Source of the DNA: Allocoleopsis franciscana PCC 7113 | Lineage (GTDB): Bacteria; Cyanobacteriota; Cyanobacteriia; Cyanobacteriales; Coleofasciculaceae | Reading direction: 5' to 3' | Assembly (NCBI RefSeq): GCF_000317515.1 | Contig: NC_019738.1 | Span: 7,218,001-7,282,000 of the forward strand | Length of the DNA stretch: 64,000 nucleotides | Part shown: positions 45,895 through 55,233 of the stretch, piece after piece | Layout: each line of letters opens with the position of its first letter | How positions within the stretch are numbered: the stretch's first letter is position 1 | The notes under the pieces: generated by a model | The model's database searches: none | The model's input: the letters and a program-made list of their open reading frames with translations, nothing else | Told to the model about the DNA's origin: nothing | Program-made: the position numbers and the translations under genes

Positions 45895-46476
45895 TCAACC
45901 CTTTGCGGTAAAAGCTTCTGTTGCCTGAGCCTGAATCAGGATTGGTGCATCTTGGTTTGCCCAGTGACGATAATCCAACAATAACTGATGCATTAATCTT
46001 TGTTTAATCCTGAGTAAAACACTTTTGAGCAAGCTATTGCCAGTTGTTTCTAAAATGGGTCGAGGAGTCAGGGAAAAGGGAAGGGGTATATCAACGTTTA
46101 CTTTTAAATCCGCTTTGCCTTTAAGTTGAGTGACTCCGTCGTTTTGCACTGGATAGAGTTTTCCCTTAAGGTCGAGAGCAAATCGTTGATTAATATAATC
46201 CAGTCCTCGAATTTCACAGCCTACAGAGCTTAGATGAACGGTACCATCAGCGTCTGCCCATACTTTCAGCGTGACAGTCGGCTGAAAGGTTAAGGACAAA
46301 AAATTTAACGGGCGTAGTTGCAATTGATACCGTTCCTGACTGATTGGCTTAATCAAATTGGGGTCTGCGATCGCATGAACTAGGCGTTGGGGCTGACGTA
46401 AATAGTGCTGAATGGGAACGGGTTCTTCCGGTACAGTAATTTCAACGGATTGGGATGCAACAAACTGGGTGTTCAT
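45895..46476 (-). CDS. DUF1997 family protein
   Basis: This 193-residue protein matches the DUF1997 family of cyanobacteria and plants: a polar start, HYLRQPQRLVHAIADPNLIK, a lipid- or ligand-binding-like beta region (TFQPTVTLKVWADADGTVHL then SSVGCEIRG), and a C-terminal helix LLKSVLLRIKQRLMHQLLLD. Its function is unknown. The last codons (AAGGGTTGA) fall in a GGTTGAAGG-type repeat found at other gene ends here. It is convergent with rnhB and divergent from pheA. Confidence 0.85.
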   Translation of the reverse strand: MNTQFVASQSVEITVPEEPVPIQHYLRQPQRLVHAIADPNLIKPISQERYQLQLRPLNFLSLTFQPTVTLKVWADADGTVHLSSVGCEIRGLDYINQRFALDLKGKLYPVQNDGVTQLKGKADLKVNVDIPLPFSLTPRPILETTGNSLLKSVLLRIKQRLMHQLLLDYRHWANQDAPILIQAQATEAFTAKG

Positions 46477-46772
46477 AGGGAAAAAGCCTTCAGCTTTAAG
46501 GCGGCTTTATTAATCTTATTTTACAAAGTTTAACTCTTTGAAAGGAATTTTTTATTTTTTGAAGTGGTATTGTGGTTTCAAGTGATTATGCATAAATCAA
46601 TATTTATGAATTCTTAGATCATAAATATTCATATAACAACACGTCATCTTCCGAGAAAAGCGGTTGGAGGGATATAGGGTTTTGCTGGTTTATTCCCTGG
46701 CCTGCAATGTTGACAGCGTATTGCCCAGACCAGTAAAAAGAAGTGTTTACTGAGTTTGTGAGTTCTTAGTCT

Positions 46773-47636
46773 ATGTCCATTTCTATTGCCCATCTCGGCC
46801 CCCCTGGTACTTATACAGAAGCGGCTGCCTTAGCTTACGCTCACACTCTTGCCAGCGAAACGGTTAGTCCACCGCTGCTATGCCCATGCCCCAGCATTGC
46901 CCAAACCATACGTTCGGTGGCTCAGGGGGAAGCTCATCTTGCCGTTATCCCGGTGGAAAATTCAATCGAGGGCAGTGTTGCGGTTACACTAGATTCCCTG
47001 TGGCAATTGGAGACACTGCAAATTCAACAAGCACTGGTGTTACCCATCAGACATGCTCTGCTGTCACGAGGTTCATCTCTAGAGGCAATAAAAACCGTTT
47101 ATTCACATCCACAAGCTTTGGCTCAGTGTCAGAAGTGGCTGGAAACGTCTCTACCATCAGCACAGTTAGTACCGACGAACTCCACAACAGAGGCGCTACA
47201 AAATTTGGACGAAGACTATACAGCGGGGGTGATTACATCTCAAAGAGCAGCAGAGCTTTACAATCTGCCGATCCTGGCGTCTACCATTAATGATTATCCC
47301 GATAACTGTACTCGATTTTGGGTTCTGGGGAAGCAGCCCTCACTAGGCGGCACTCATACTTCACTGGCTTTTAGCTTGCCTGCTAATCGACCTGGAGCGC
47401 TTGTAGAATCGATTCAAGTCTTGGCGACGAGAGGGATTAACATGAGCCGGATTGAGTCTCGACCGACGAAGCGATCGCTCGGTGAGTACCTTTTTTTTAT
47501 TGATATCGAAGCCGATGCCTCTCAATCGGCTGTTCAATTGGCTCTTGCAGAATTAGCCACTCATACAGAAATTCTCAAAATTTTTGGCAGCTATAGAGTT
47601 TTAGTGATTGAGCCTACAGACAGGTGTCAAGATTAA
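46773..47636 (+). CDS. pheA: Prephenate dehydratase
   Basis: PheA converts prephenate to phenylpyruvate in phenylalanine synthesis. The 287-residue protein begins SIAHLGPPGTYTEAAALAYA. It has the catalytic-domain segments VIPVENSIEGSVAVTLDSLW, VYSHPQALAQCQKWL and the DYPDNCTRFWVLG block with the key Thr-Arg-Phe. A C-terminal ACT domain (TSLAFSLPANRPGALVESIQ and INMSRIESRPTK) binds phenylalanine for feedback control. It lacks a chorismate mutase domain, the monofunctional type. A hairpin terminator follows at 47658. Confidence 0.96.
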   Translation: MSISIAHLGPPGTYTEAAALAYAHTLASETVSPPLLCPCPSIAQTIRSVAQGEAHLAVIPVENSIEGSVAVTLDSLWQLETLQIQQALVLPIRHALLSRGSSLEAIKTVYSHPQALAQCQKWLETSLPSAQLVPTNSTTEALQNLDEDYTAGVITSQRAAELYNLPILASTINDYPDNCTRFWVLGKQPSLGGTHTSLAFSLPANRPGALVESIQVLATRGINMSRIESRPTKRSLGEYLFFIDIEADASQSAVQLALAELATHTEILKIFGSYRVLVIEPTDRCQD

Positions 47637-47657
47637 TAGTAAATAAGAATAAAAGCG

Positions 47658-47687
47658 CAAAGAGACGTGATATATCGCGCCTCTTTG
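47658..47687. terminator. Bidirectional terminator between pheA and the LON-domain gene
   Basis: The arms CAAAGAG and CTCTTTG extend inward by further pairs (CG...CG). A T tract (CTTTTTG) follows on the plus strand. It lies 21 nt after the pheA stop in a convergent gap. Confidence 0.65.
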
Positions 47688-47740
47688 ATACTTTTTGAAG
47701 TCTTATGTTATAGGTGATTATTATACTTAGATGTTACGCC

Positions 47741-48382
47741 TTATTTCAGGGCATCTTTAAGAGCTGTACGGGCTGCTAAATGATTGCGAGTTGAGGTCAG
47801 AATTTCGGCTTCACGTTCTAAACGCTTTACGGTATCCTGCATCTCTAAAAGCGCCTGCTGTTCTGATGCTACGCCGTAAAGATTGCTAGCAACCCAGTAA
47901 GATAACTCTCTGGGTAGATCGGGTAAATCGTCGGGTAACTCAATTCTCTGATCGGTCAACTTAGAAGAAAGGCGTACCACATCACGCAAGAGTTGTTCAA
48001 CATCTCTAGCCATGATTCTTAGGTCTTTTTCGGGTGGCTGATCCTCAATCCATTCCACCAGACCTACACGATAGGGCTTTTCACGGACGTACTCCAAAAC
48101 CCGAAATCGCTGCTGCCCTAATGTCAATATTTTCATCCGATCATCGGGCAAACGCTGAAAGTGAATAATTTCAGCACAACAGCCAACAGCAGCGGGTTGG
48201 CCTTGAACTGGGTCCCACATCAACACCCCAAATCGGCGATCGCTGTCCAAAATCGTGTTCATCATGATTCGGTAGCGAAATTCAAAGATGTGTAGAGGAA
48301 GAGGACGCCCAGGAAAAAGGACCACTTCTGGCAGTGGAAACAGGGGGAGTTCTCTAACAGCAATTGATGAGGAGGATGCCAT
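47741..48382 (-). CDS. LON-substrate-binding-domain protein
   Basis: This 213-residue protein has the N-terminal domain of Lon proteases (LPLFPLPEVVLFPGRPLPLH and IFEFRYRIMM) without any ATPase or protease part. The rest is helical, ending LEREAEILTSTRNHLAARTA. Stand-alone LON-domain proteins are widespread in cyanobacteria and plastids; their role, perhaps substrate recruitment, is not established. It lies downstream of rpsJ on the same strand with 159 bp between. Confidence 0.9.
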   Translation of the reverse strand: MASSSSIAVRELPLFPLPEVVLFPGRPLPLHIFEFRYRIMMNTILDSDRRFGVLMWDPVQGQPAAVGCCAEIIHFQRLPDDRMKILTLGQQRFRVLEYVREKPYRVGLVEWIEDQPPEKDLRIMARDVEQLLRDVVRLSSKLTDQRIELPDDLPDLPRELSYWVASNLYGVASEQQALLEMQDTVKRLEREAEILTSTRNHLAARTALKDALK

Positions 48383-48449
48383 TGTGCCTTAATCAAAAAG
48401 GTAACTGCGCTTCTTTACCTACTTTAACGGATGTTATTGGTCATTTGTC

Positions 48450-48540
48450 ATCAGTCCTTAGTCGTTGGTCAATTAACAACTCGCTGGTGTGAACTGCCTC
48501 CCCTTCCTCGCAGACTAAGAACTAATGACTAATGACTGAT
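48450..48540 (-). terminator. Inverted repeat after rpsJ
   Basis: The left arm ATCAGTCCTTAGTC (from 48450) pairs with the right arm (about 48520-48540, GACTAATGACTGAT type) over some 20 nt with few mismatches. It lies directly downstream of the rpsJ stop. The right arm contains the GACTAAT repeat common between cyanobacterial genes. It may end the str cluster transcript. Confidence 0.5.
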
Positions 48541-48541
48541 A

Positions 48542-48859
48542 CTAGAGCTTGACTTCAATATCAACCCCAGCCGGTAAATCTAGCTTCATCAGAGCATCAA
48601 TGGTTTTTGAGGACGGCTGATAAATATCAATAATGCGGCGGTGGGTACGTGTTTCAAAGTGTTCCCGTGAATCTTTATCAACGTGGGGAGAGCGCAAAAC
48701 ACAGTAAATACGACGCCGTGTTGGTAAAGGAATGGGGCCAATTGCTGTGGCATTTGTTCGGTTAGCTGTATCCACAATCTTCTCGCAAGAGGTGTCAAGC
48801 AGTCGCCGATCAAAGGCTTTAAGACGAATTCGAATTTTTTGCTGCTGAATGGTTGCCAT
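48542..48859 (-). CDS. rpsJ: 30S ribosomal protein S10
   Basis: S10 is a small-subunit protein that, in other bacteria, also joins the NusB antitermination complex. The 105-residue protein starts [20 protein letters not shown]. It contains [20 protein letters not shown] and [20 protein letters not shown], the standard sequence. It lies at the end of rpsL-rpsG-fusA-tuf-rpsJ, the usual cyanobacterial arrangement, in which S10 follows tuf rather than starting the S10 operon. Confidence 0.98.
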   Translation of the reverse strand: MATIQQQKIRIRLKAFDRRLLDTSCEKIVDTANRTNATAIGPIPLPTRRRIYCVLRSPHVDKDSREHFETRTHRRIIDIYQPSSKTIDALMKLDLPAGVDIEVKL

Positions 48860-49038
48860 TTTTTAGTTGTCTAGGTTCTGAATAGATAGGGAATTAGGGA
48901 GAAGAAAGAAGATTAGAAAGTTGAACGTTTAACCTTTTAACCTTCAACTCAGTCTCTCAAATTGAGCAATACAGAGGAATGGGGAGCAGAAAAGCTTTTG
49001 CCTCTCTGCCCCCACTTAGCCTTGGGTAGCGCTATTGA

Positions 49039-50268
49039 CTACTTCAGGATTTTGGAAACGACACCTGCACCAATGGTACGACCGCCTTCACGGATAGCAA
49101 AGCGCATACCTTGTTCAATTGCGATGGCGTTAATCAGTTCTACTGTCATTTTGATGCGGTCTCCCGGCATCACCATCTCGGCTGTCGTGCCGTCGTCAGC
49201 CGTAAATGCGCTAATGGTACCGGTCACATCCGTCGTGCGGACGTAGAACTGAGGACGGTAGCCAGGGAAGAAAGGAGTGTGACGACCACCTTCTTCTTTC
49301 TTCAGAACATAAACCTCAGACTCGAACTGGGTATGAGGGGTAATTGAACCAGGCTTGGCGATGACCATTCCCCGTTCAATATCTTTTTTCTCAATCCCTC
49401 GGAGCAGAATCCCGGCGTTATCACCAGCCATCCCTTCATCGAGACTCTTTTTGAACATCTCAATACCGGTGACGGTTGTCTCGCGGGTATCTTTAATGCC
49501 CACCAAGACAACTTTATCGCCGATTTTGACCTTGCCCCGTTCAATCCGACCCGTGGCTACTGTACCACGACCTGTAATGGTGAAGACGTCTTCTACTGCC
49601 ATCAGGAAAGGTTTATCAATATCCCGCTCTGGTGTGGGAATGTAAGAGTCCACCTCATCCATCAACTTATAGATTTTATCAACCCACTCATTTTCTCCCC
49701 GTTGAGTTTTCGGGTTACCGGTCATGACTTCTAAAGCCTGCAAAGCGGAACCTGCAACGATGGGGATGTTGTCACCATCAAACTCATAACTACTGAGGAG
49801 TTCGCGAACTTCAAGTTCTACCAGTTCCAGCAGTTCTTCGTCGTCCACCATGTCTTGCTTGTTCAAGAAGACAACCAGGCTGGGAACGCCTACCTGCTTA
49901 GCGAGCAAGATATGCTCCCGTGTTTGAGGCATCGGGCCATCAGCGGCTGACACCACGAGGATTGCCCCATCCATTTGAGCCGCACCAGTGATCATGTTTT
50001 TCACATAGTCAGCGTGTCCCGGACAATCGACGTGAGCATAGTGCCGATTTTGGGTTTCGTACTCTACGTGGGCGGTGTTGATCGTAATCCCCCGCGCCTT
50101 TTCCTCCGGTGCCGCATCAATTTCATCGTACTTTCTTGCTTGCGCTTGACCCATCGCTGCCAAGGTCATAGTGATTGCCGCTGTCAGCGTCGTTTTGCCG
50201 TGGTCTACGTGACCGATTGTACCGATGTTGACGTGGGGTTTAGTCCTTTCAAATTTTGCGCGTGCCAT
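49039..50268 (-). CDS. tuf: Elongation factor Tu
   Basis: EF-Tu delivers aminoacyl-tRNA to the ribosome. The 409-residue protein has G1 GHVDHGKT, the G2 segment [16 protein letters not shown]3 [20 protein letters not shown] and G4 NKQD. Domains II and III are normal and end in [15 protein letters not shown]. The gene follows fusA by 25 bp on the same strand, so the two are surely cotranscribed. No second tuf copy lies in the window. Confidence 0.99.
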   Translation of the reverse strand: MARAKFERTKPHVNIGTIGHVDHGKTTLTAAITMTLAAMGQAQARKYDEIDAAPEEKARGITINTAHVEYETQNRHYAHVDCPGHADYVKNMITGAAQMDGAILVVSAADGPMPQTREHILLAKQVGVPSLVVFLNKQDMVDDEELLELVELEVRELLSSYEFDGDNIPIVAGSALQALEVMTGNPKTQRGENEWVDKIYKLMDEVDSYIPTPERDIDKPFLMAVEDVFTITGRGTVATGRIERGKVKIGDKVVLVGIKDTRETTVTGIEMFKKSLDEGMAGDNAGILLRGIEKKDIERGMVIAKPGSITPHTQFESEVYVLKKEEGGRHTPFFPGYRPQFYVRTTDVTGTISAFTADDGTTAEMVMPGDRIKMTVELINAIAIEQGMRFAIREGGRTIGAGVVSKILK

Positions 50269-50293
50269 GAATTACGTGTTCCTTTTCTCCTAT

Positions 50294-52369
50294 TTATGCG
50301 TTCCCTTTGCTCTTCGCGATGATGGCTTCAGCCACGTTGCGAGGTACCTCCTCGTAGTGACTAAACTCCATCGAGAAGATACCTCGACCTTGGGTCTTAG
50401 AGCGGATATCCGTAGCATAGCCAAACATCTCTGCTAATGGAACTTTAGCAGTGACTTTAGCAACACCGCTCTCAGAACCCATGCCTTCAATTTGACCACG
50501 GCGAGAGTTGAGGTCACCCATGACATCTCCAAGGAAGTCTTCAGGAACTTCAACCTCTACTTTCATCATAGGCTCTAACAGTACCGGCGAAGCTTTCATC
50601 ACGCCGTCCTTAATCGCCATTGACCCAGCAATCTTAAAGGCCATTTCCGAAGAGTCTACCTCGTGGAATGACCCATCGACTAGAGTGGCTTTCAAGTCAA
50701 TGACCGGATATCCAGCCAAAATCCCGGATTCACAGGCTTCTTTCATCCCCTGCTCAGCGGGTGAAACGTATTCTCTCGGAATAGAACCGCCTACAATCTT
50801 GGAGACAAATTCAAAACCGGTACCCGGATCTCCTGGCTCCAATTCGATGACGACGTGACCGTACTGACCTTTACCGCCACTTTGGCGAATAAACTTACCT
50901 TCAGTCTTAATGGCTCTGCGAATTGTTTCTCGGTAAGCCACCTGCGGCGCACCGACATTCGCTTCTACCTTAAACTCTCGCAGCATCCGGTCTACCAGAA
51001 TTTCCAGATGCAACTCACCCATCCCCGCAATTACGGTTTGGTTGGTTTCTGGGTCAACGTGGACACGGAACGTCGGGTCTTCTTCCGATAAAGATTGGAG
51101 CGCCTTGGAGAGCTTCTCCATATCTTGCTTGGTTTTCGGTTCCACTGCTACGGAGATCACCGGTTCTGGAATGAACAACGATTCCAAAATGATTGGCGCG
51201 TCTTCATTACAGATCGTGTCGCCCGTAAAGGTATTCTTCAAACCAATGGCAGCTCCCAAGTCGCCTGCTCGCAACTCGTCCACTTCAATCCGATCATTCG
51301 CTTTCAGAACGATCAGACGAGAGATGCGTTCCTTCTGGTCTTTGGTGGAATTAAGAATGTAGCTACCTTTCTTAAGTATCCCAGAGTAAACCCGCAGGAA
51401 GGTTAAACGACCAAATGGGTCTGCCATAATCTTGAAAGCCAGAGCTGACAAGGGGGCTGAATCATCAGGGGCTCTCTCCGCTACCGTTCCGTCGGGTAGT
51501 GTTCCTTGAATCGGAGGAATATCAACGGGAGCTGGCAAGTAATCGACAACTGCATCTAGCAGGAGTTGAACGCCTTTGTTCTTGAAAGCAGAACCGCATA
51601 ATACAGGAACGATCGCTCCTGTAACGGTTCCTTTGCGAAGGGCACTACGAATTTCTTCTTCAGTGAGTTCTTCGCCTTCCAGATACTTTTCAATCAGCGC
51701 TTCATCCGTTTCCGCAACCGACTCAATGAGTTTGGCGCGGTACTCTTCTGCCTGCTCTTTGACCTCGTCAGGAATTTCTGTATCTTGAATATCCGTTCCG
51801 ATGTCGTTGGCATAAATCTTGGCTCGCATCCGAACCAAATCCACAATTCCCCTCAGATCGCTTTCACTACCAATGGGGATTTGGATCGCCACAGCATTGG
51901 CTCGCAAGCGCTCGCGCAGTTGAGTGTATACCTTGAAGAAATTCGCCCCCGTCCGATCCATCTTGTTGATGAACGCGATTCTGGGCACCTTGTAGCGGTC
52001 TGCTTGCCGCCATACTGTCTCTGATTGAGGCTGAACACCTCCCACGGAGCAGAACACGGCAATCACACCGTCTAATACCCGCATGGAGCGCTCAACTTCA
52101 ATGGTGAAGTCAACGTGACCCGGAGTATCAATAATATTAATCCGATGGTCATTCCAGCTCGTGCTGATGGCTGCGGCAGTGATGGTGATTCCCCGCTCCC
52201 GCTCTTGATCCATCCAGTCCGTTACGGCTGTTCCTTCGTGGACTTCTCCGATTTTATGAACCATTCCTGAATAAAACAGGATTCGTTCCGTTGTTGTTGT
52301 TTTGCCCGCATCAATGTGGGCTGCAATCCCGATATTCCGTACTCTCTCAAGCGGGATGGTCCGTGCCAC
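50294..52369 (-). CDS. fusA: Elongation factor G
   Basis: EF-G drives translocation on the ribosome. The 691-residue protein starts at a GTG at 52369 with a strong AGGAGGT site 6 nt upstream. G1 is [15 protein letters not shown], then [34 protein letters not shown] and NKMD. Domain IV carries [20 protein letters not shown]. Domain V ends in [20 protein letters not shown]. Length and order are normal for the canonical housekeeping enzyme. Confidence 0.99.
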   Translation of the reverse strand: MARTIPLERVRNIGIAAHIDAGKTTTTERILFYSGMVHKIGEVHEGTAVTDWMDQERERGITITAAAISTSWNDHRINIIDTPGHVDFTIEVERSMRVLDGVIAVFCSVGGVQPQSETVWRQADRYKVPRIAFINKMDRTGANFFKVYTQLRERLRANAVAIQIPIGSESDLRGIVDLVRMRAKIYANDIGTDIQDTEIPDEVKEQAEEYRAKLIESVAETDEALIEKYLEGEELTEEEIRSALRKGTVTGAIVPVLCGSAFKNKGVQLLLDAVVDYLPAPVDIPPIQGTLPDGTVAERAPDDSAPLSALAFKIMADPFGRLTFLRVYSGILKKGSYILNSTKDQKERISRLIVLKANDRIEVDELRAGDLGAAIGLKNTFTGDTICNEDAPIILESLFIPEPVISVAVEPKTKQDMEKLSKALQSLSEEDPTFRVHVDPETNQTVIAGMGELHLEILVDRMLREFKVEANVGAPQVAYRETIRRAIKTEGKFIRQSGGKGQYGHVVIELEPGDPGTGFEFVSKIVGGSIPREYVSPAEQGMKEACESGILAGYPVIDLKATLVDGSFHEVDSSEMAFKIAGSMAIKDGVMKASPVLLEPMMKVEVEVPEDFLGDVMGDLNSRRGQIEGMGSESGVAKVTAKVPLAEMFGYATDIRSKTQGRGIFSMEFSHYEEVPRNVAEAIIAKSKGNA

Positions 52370-52527
52370 AGCTACCTCCTTCCTCTCTGCCGCAAGTCTT
52401 TAACACGTTGCTATCTCTTTACAATTCTATACTTTGATTAAATTTTTAGTGATTTGCGGACTTGAGTCTCCAACAAACCCTCACGCTGTAGAACAGGCAT
52501 CATCAGCCTGTTACCAGAGTTCAGAAA

Positions 52528-52998
52528 TTAGTACCGATAGTGGGCGAAAGCTTTATTGGCCTCTGCCATCCTATGTGTTTCTTCACGCTTGCGAATCGCA
52601 TTTCCGGTTCCGTTAGCGGCATCCATCAATTCATTGGCTAACTTGCTAGCCATGGAACGACCCCCTCTTTCCCTCGAAAATCGGATCAACCAACGTAGCG
52701 CCAAAGTCGTTCCTCGGTCAGAGCGAACTTCCATTGGTACTTGATAAGTTGCCCCACCTACCCGGCGAGCTTTCACTTCAACCAACGGTGTTACATTTTT
52801 TACGGCGCTTTCAAATGTATCTAGAGGATCGTTACCTGTCCGTTCCTCAATGATTTTCATAGCGTCATAAATAATTCGATTGGCAATAGATTTTTTGCCA
52901 TGACGCATGATCCGCCGCACCATCATACTGATCAAGCGATTATTGTAGACCGGGTCAGGAGGGATAGGACGCTTTTTGATAACTGTGCGACGAGACAT
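52528..52998 (-). CDS. rpsG: 30S ribosomal protein S7
   Basis: S7 nucleates assembly of the 30S head. The 156-residue protein starts [20 protein letters not shown] and contains [40 protein letters not shown] and [20 protein letters not shown], all typical. It lies between rpsL (292 bp upstream) and fusA (158 bp downstream) on the minus strand. The rpsL-rpsG gap is longer than usual for this operon. Confidence 0.98.
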   Translation of the reverse strand: MSRRTVIKKRPIPPDPVYNNRLISMMVRRIMRHGKKSIANRIIYDAMKIIEERTGNDPLDTFESAVKNVTPLVEVKARRVGGATYQVPMEVRSDRGTTLALRWLIRFSRERGGRSMASKLANELMDAANGTGNAIRKREETHRMAEANKAFAHYRY

Positions 52999-53221
52999 AG
53001 TAAGCCCTTAAGAAATAATAGCGACAGTTGAAGAGTTACACAGGGACAGAATTATACCTTGAAGGTGCAAGGTACTCTAAAATTCTCAAGTTTTGGGTCT
53101 TTTCAGCTTGAAGTTGTCAATATCTTTGACCTGCTGAATTTTCCCCATCTTGCCGAAGGTTTTACCTCTATCAAGTACTCCTACGGCAGGAAAAAAAGCT
53201 CTCCTTATTCAGGATAGCTGA

Positions 53222-53237
53222 AACCTCTATTGAGGTT
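53222..53237 (-). terminator. Small hairpin between rpsL and rpsG
   Basis: AACCTC and GAGGTT flank a 4-nt loop in the 292-bp gap. On the minus strand a T run lies about 30 nt further. It could attenuate or only mark an RNA processing site. Confidence 0.3.
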
Positions 53238-53290
53238 GGAGAAGGTTCAAACTATTTTCAGGAGTTATTCAGGAAAGATAGACTTTTATC

Positions 53291-53668
53291 TTACTTAGCC
53301 TTAGGACGTTTAGTTCCGTACTTAGAACGTCCTTGACGCCGATCTTTTACGCCTGCGGTATCTAGCGTTCCTCGAATAATGTGGTATCTCACTCCAGGCA
53401 AATCTTTAACACGACCGCCCCGAATCATTACAACCGAGTGTTCTTGTAGGTTGTGGCCGATCCCTGGAATGTAAGCGGTCACTTCAAAACCCGAAGTCAG
53501 ACGGACTCTTGCCACTTTCCGCAGGGCTGAGTTGGGTTTCTTCGGTGTTGTCGTATATACTCTCGTGCAGACACCACGACGCTGCGGACATTGTTTAAGT
53601 GCAGGCGACTTAGTTTTCTTCTTCGCTTTGGCGCGTTCGCTCCGAATGAGCTGTTGGATAGTGGGCAT
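53291..53668 (-). CDS. rpsL: 30S ribosomal protein S12
   Basis: S12 sits at the decoding centre. The 125-residue protein starts [20 protein letters not shown] and contains [40 protein letters not shown] and the loop [20 protein letters not shown]. At the two streptomycin-resistance hot spots it has the wild-type Lys (in TPKKPN and GGRVKDLPG). It heads the str cluster. Confidence 0.98.
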   Translation of the reverse strand: MPTIQQLIRSERAKAKKKTKSPALKQCPQRRGVCTRVYTTTPKKPNSALRKVARVRLTSGFEVTAYIPGIGHNLQEHSVVMIRGGRVKDLPGVRYHIIRGTLDTAGVKDRRQGRSKYGTKRPKAK

Positions 53669-53865
53669 GAGTTAAGGCGTGTACAGCTCCCTTAAGCGGT
53701 TTAACTGTTTAAGTATTGACAAATTCTAACTATATCTAACTTTCCGATGTAATGTCAATGAAAGCCGCAAAATCAGGGCGAGTAAGCCTTCCTTCCCTTT
53801 GTATGAGGCGGTAAAGGCTCCGAAGAATAAGAGTCGGGAATTTGAGAAGTTCTAAACTAAAACAG

Positions 53866-54213
53866 CTACGGTTTTGCAGACACGTCTGACGCGACTCTAA
53901 AGGAGTTGCCACAGCCGCAGCTTTCTACTGCGTTCGGATTATGAAAGCGAAACCCACCTCCCATTAAATCTTCTGAGTAATCTAGTGTTAGCTCACTAAT
54001 GTAATTCAAGCTAGCTTCATCTACCACGATGGAGATATCGCCACAATCATAGACGCGATCGCCAAACTTCGGCACTTCCTCAAACTCAATCGTGTAGAAC
54101 AGATCAGCACACCCGCCTTTTTGAACACCCAGGCGTAATCGTGCTTCTGCTTTGTGACGTCTCAACTGTAAGCGTTTGATTTCACCAACCGCTGCTTCAC
54201 TCAGATTAATCAT
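53866..54213 (-). CDS. HesB/IscA-family iron-sulfur assembly protein
   Basis: A-type carriers bind iron or Fe-S clusters and pass them to target proteins. The 115-residue protein has the three conserved Cys: one in VQKGGCADLFYTIEF and two in the C-terminal SCGCGNSFRV. ISIVVDEASLNYISELTLDY precedes the latter. The gene is upstream of rpsL on the same strand, with about 200 bp between. It could receive sulfur from the cysteine desulfurase at 41365, but there is no direct link. Confidence 0.93.
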   Translation of the reverse strand: MINLSEAAVGEIKRLQLRRHKAEARLRLGVQKGGCADLFYTIEFEEVPKFGDRVYDCGDISIVVDEASLNYISELTLDYSEDLMGGGFRFHNPNAVESCGCGNSFRVASDVSAKP

Positions 54214-54405
54214 CAGATATACACCTACATCGCAGGTCAGCCTCTAGCTCAGGACTGATACACCGTCGTGAGTGTGCAACGTCTCAAACTCTTGAGCTAT
54301 CTTTACGTTACACTGTGTCAGTCTTGTTGCCGTCAGACTGACATATTATCACGTAAAAAGAGAGGACATTCAGCCCTCTCTCCTTAACACTACCCATCTC
54401 AACTA

Positions 54406-54831
54406 TTACTCTTGAGGCTTACTACGGGCATAGTCATCTTCAAAACGCATAATATCGTCTTCTCCGAGATATTCTCCATTTTGAACCTCAATTAAGACTA
54501 GAGGAATAACACCTGGATTCTCTAGTCGGTGCATATTACCTTGAGGAACATAAGTAGACTGATTTTGATGAATGACCAATTCGTCATCGCCACAGATCAC
54601 CTTCGCCGTACCGCTAACAACAATCCAGTGTTCACTCCGATGGTAATGCATTTGCAAACTGAGCCGATGACCGGGCTTGACCTCAATTCGCTTAATTTTG
54701 TAGCCTCGTCCTTCTTCCAAAACCGTGAATGAACCCCAAGGTCGCAGCTCTGTCGCGGCAACACGTTCAGCTGTTATGGAGGTGGGTAAGGGAAGTGCCG
54801 GGACTTGAGAAACGTCTTGAGACTGAATCAT
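54406..54831 (-). CDS. Cupin protein, mannose-6-phosphate isomerase type II-like
   Basis: This 141-residue protein is a single cupin barrel. It has the family lead RPWGSFTVLEEGRGYKIKRI and the metal-site motif LSLQMHYHRSEHWIVVSGTA (His-x-His and a later Glu). The second motif is YVPQGNMHRLENPGVIPLVL, then IEVQNGEYLGEDDIMRFEDD. This resembles the C-terminal isomerase domain of bifunctional ManC/AlgA proteins, here without the nucleotidyltransferase part. It might make fructose- or mannose-6-phosphate for GDP-mannose synthesis, an inference. Confidence 0.85.
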   Translation of the reverse strand: MIQSQDVSQVPALPLPTSITAERVAATELRPWGSFTVLEEGRGYKIKRIEVKPGHRLSLQMHYHRSEHWIVVSGTAKVICGDDELVIHQNQSTYVPQGNMHRLENPGVIPLVLIEVQNGEYLGEDDIMRFEDDYARSKPQE

Positions 54832-55233
54832 ACTTTTTTCTCCTGAGAACGGCTATAAAGTCGAGGGAAAACTCGTTTATCGGGTACTACTATTGCACTA
54901 TTGCGAGATTAGTAAAAACAGAACCACCCAATCACAATCCAACATAGCAAATGACTTCTGGTTCTGGTCATCCATCAGCGGCTTTTTGGGGGTAATTTAT
55001 AACAAGTCTTCACAATATAAAGCGTGGACTTTAAACAAGCTTTATAAGTTTAAATTTCTAAAACTTGTGCCATAACCCACTAGTGCAGCGTGGCTAAAAT
55101 AACTGCCCAGTTGAAAAAGGTTAAAAAGCTTACTGTACAAACTTTCTTTCCTTCTGTCCTCGTATGAGCTCCGGTCTGCCCTCTGCCCCCTGCCTACTGC
55201 TACGGAGAACGCTACGCAAACTGCCTTCTTGCA
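54832..55233. other. Intergenic region with dispersed repeat
   Basis: This stretch of about 400 bp has no gene. It contains the second copy of the 37-bp dispersed repeat (55080-55116). Pyrimidine-rich CTGCC-type low-complexity DNA (about 55173-55190) and a small ACGGAGAACGCTACGC-like repeat (about 55202) follow, just before the end of the glycosidase-family gene. Confidence 0.55.
55080..55116. repeat. Dispersed repeat, copy 2
   Basis: This begins CTAGTGCAGCGTGGCTA and matches 24265-24301 at 30 of 37 positions, in the same orientation. It lies in a gap between minus-strand genes. Confidence 0.6.

Noticed and set aside
48860-49038. Extra tuf-related or tRNA gene in the gap between tuf and rpsJ
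   Set aside because: No tRNA cloverleaf or coding pattern could be drawn from this 179-bp gap; only a GGTTGAAGG-like repeat was seen.
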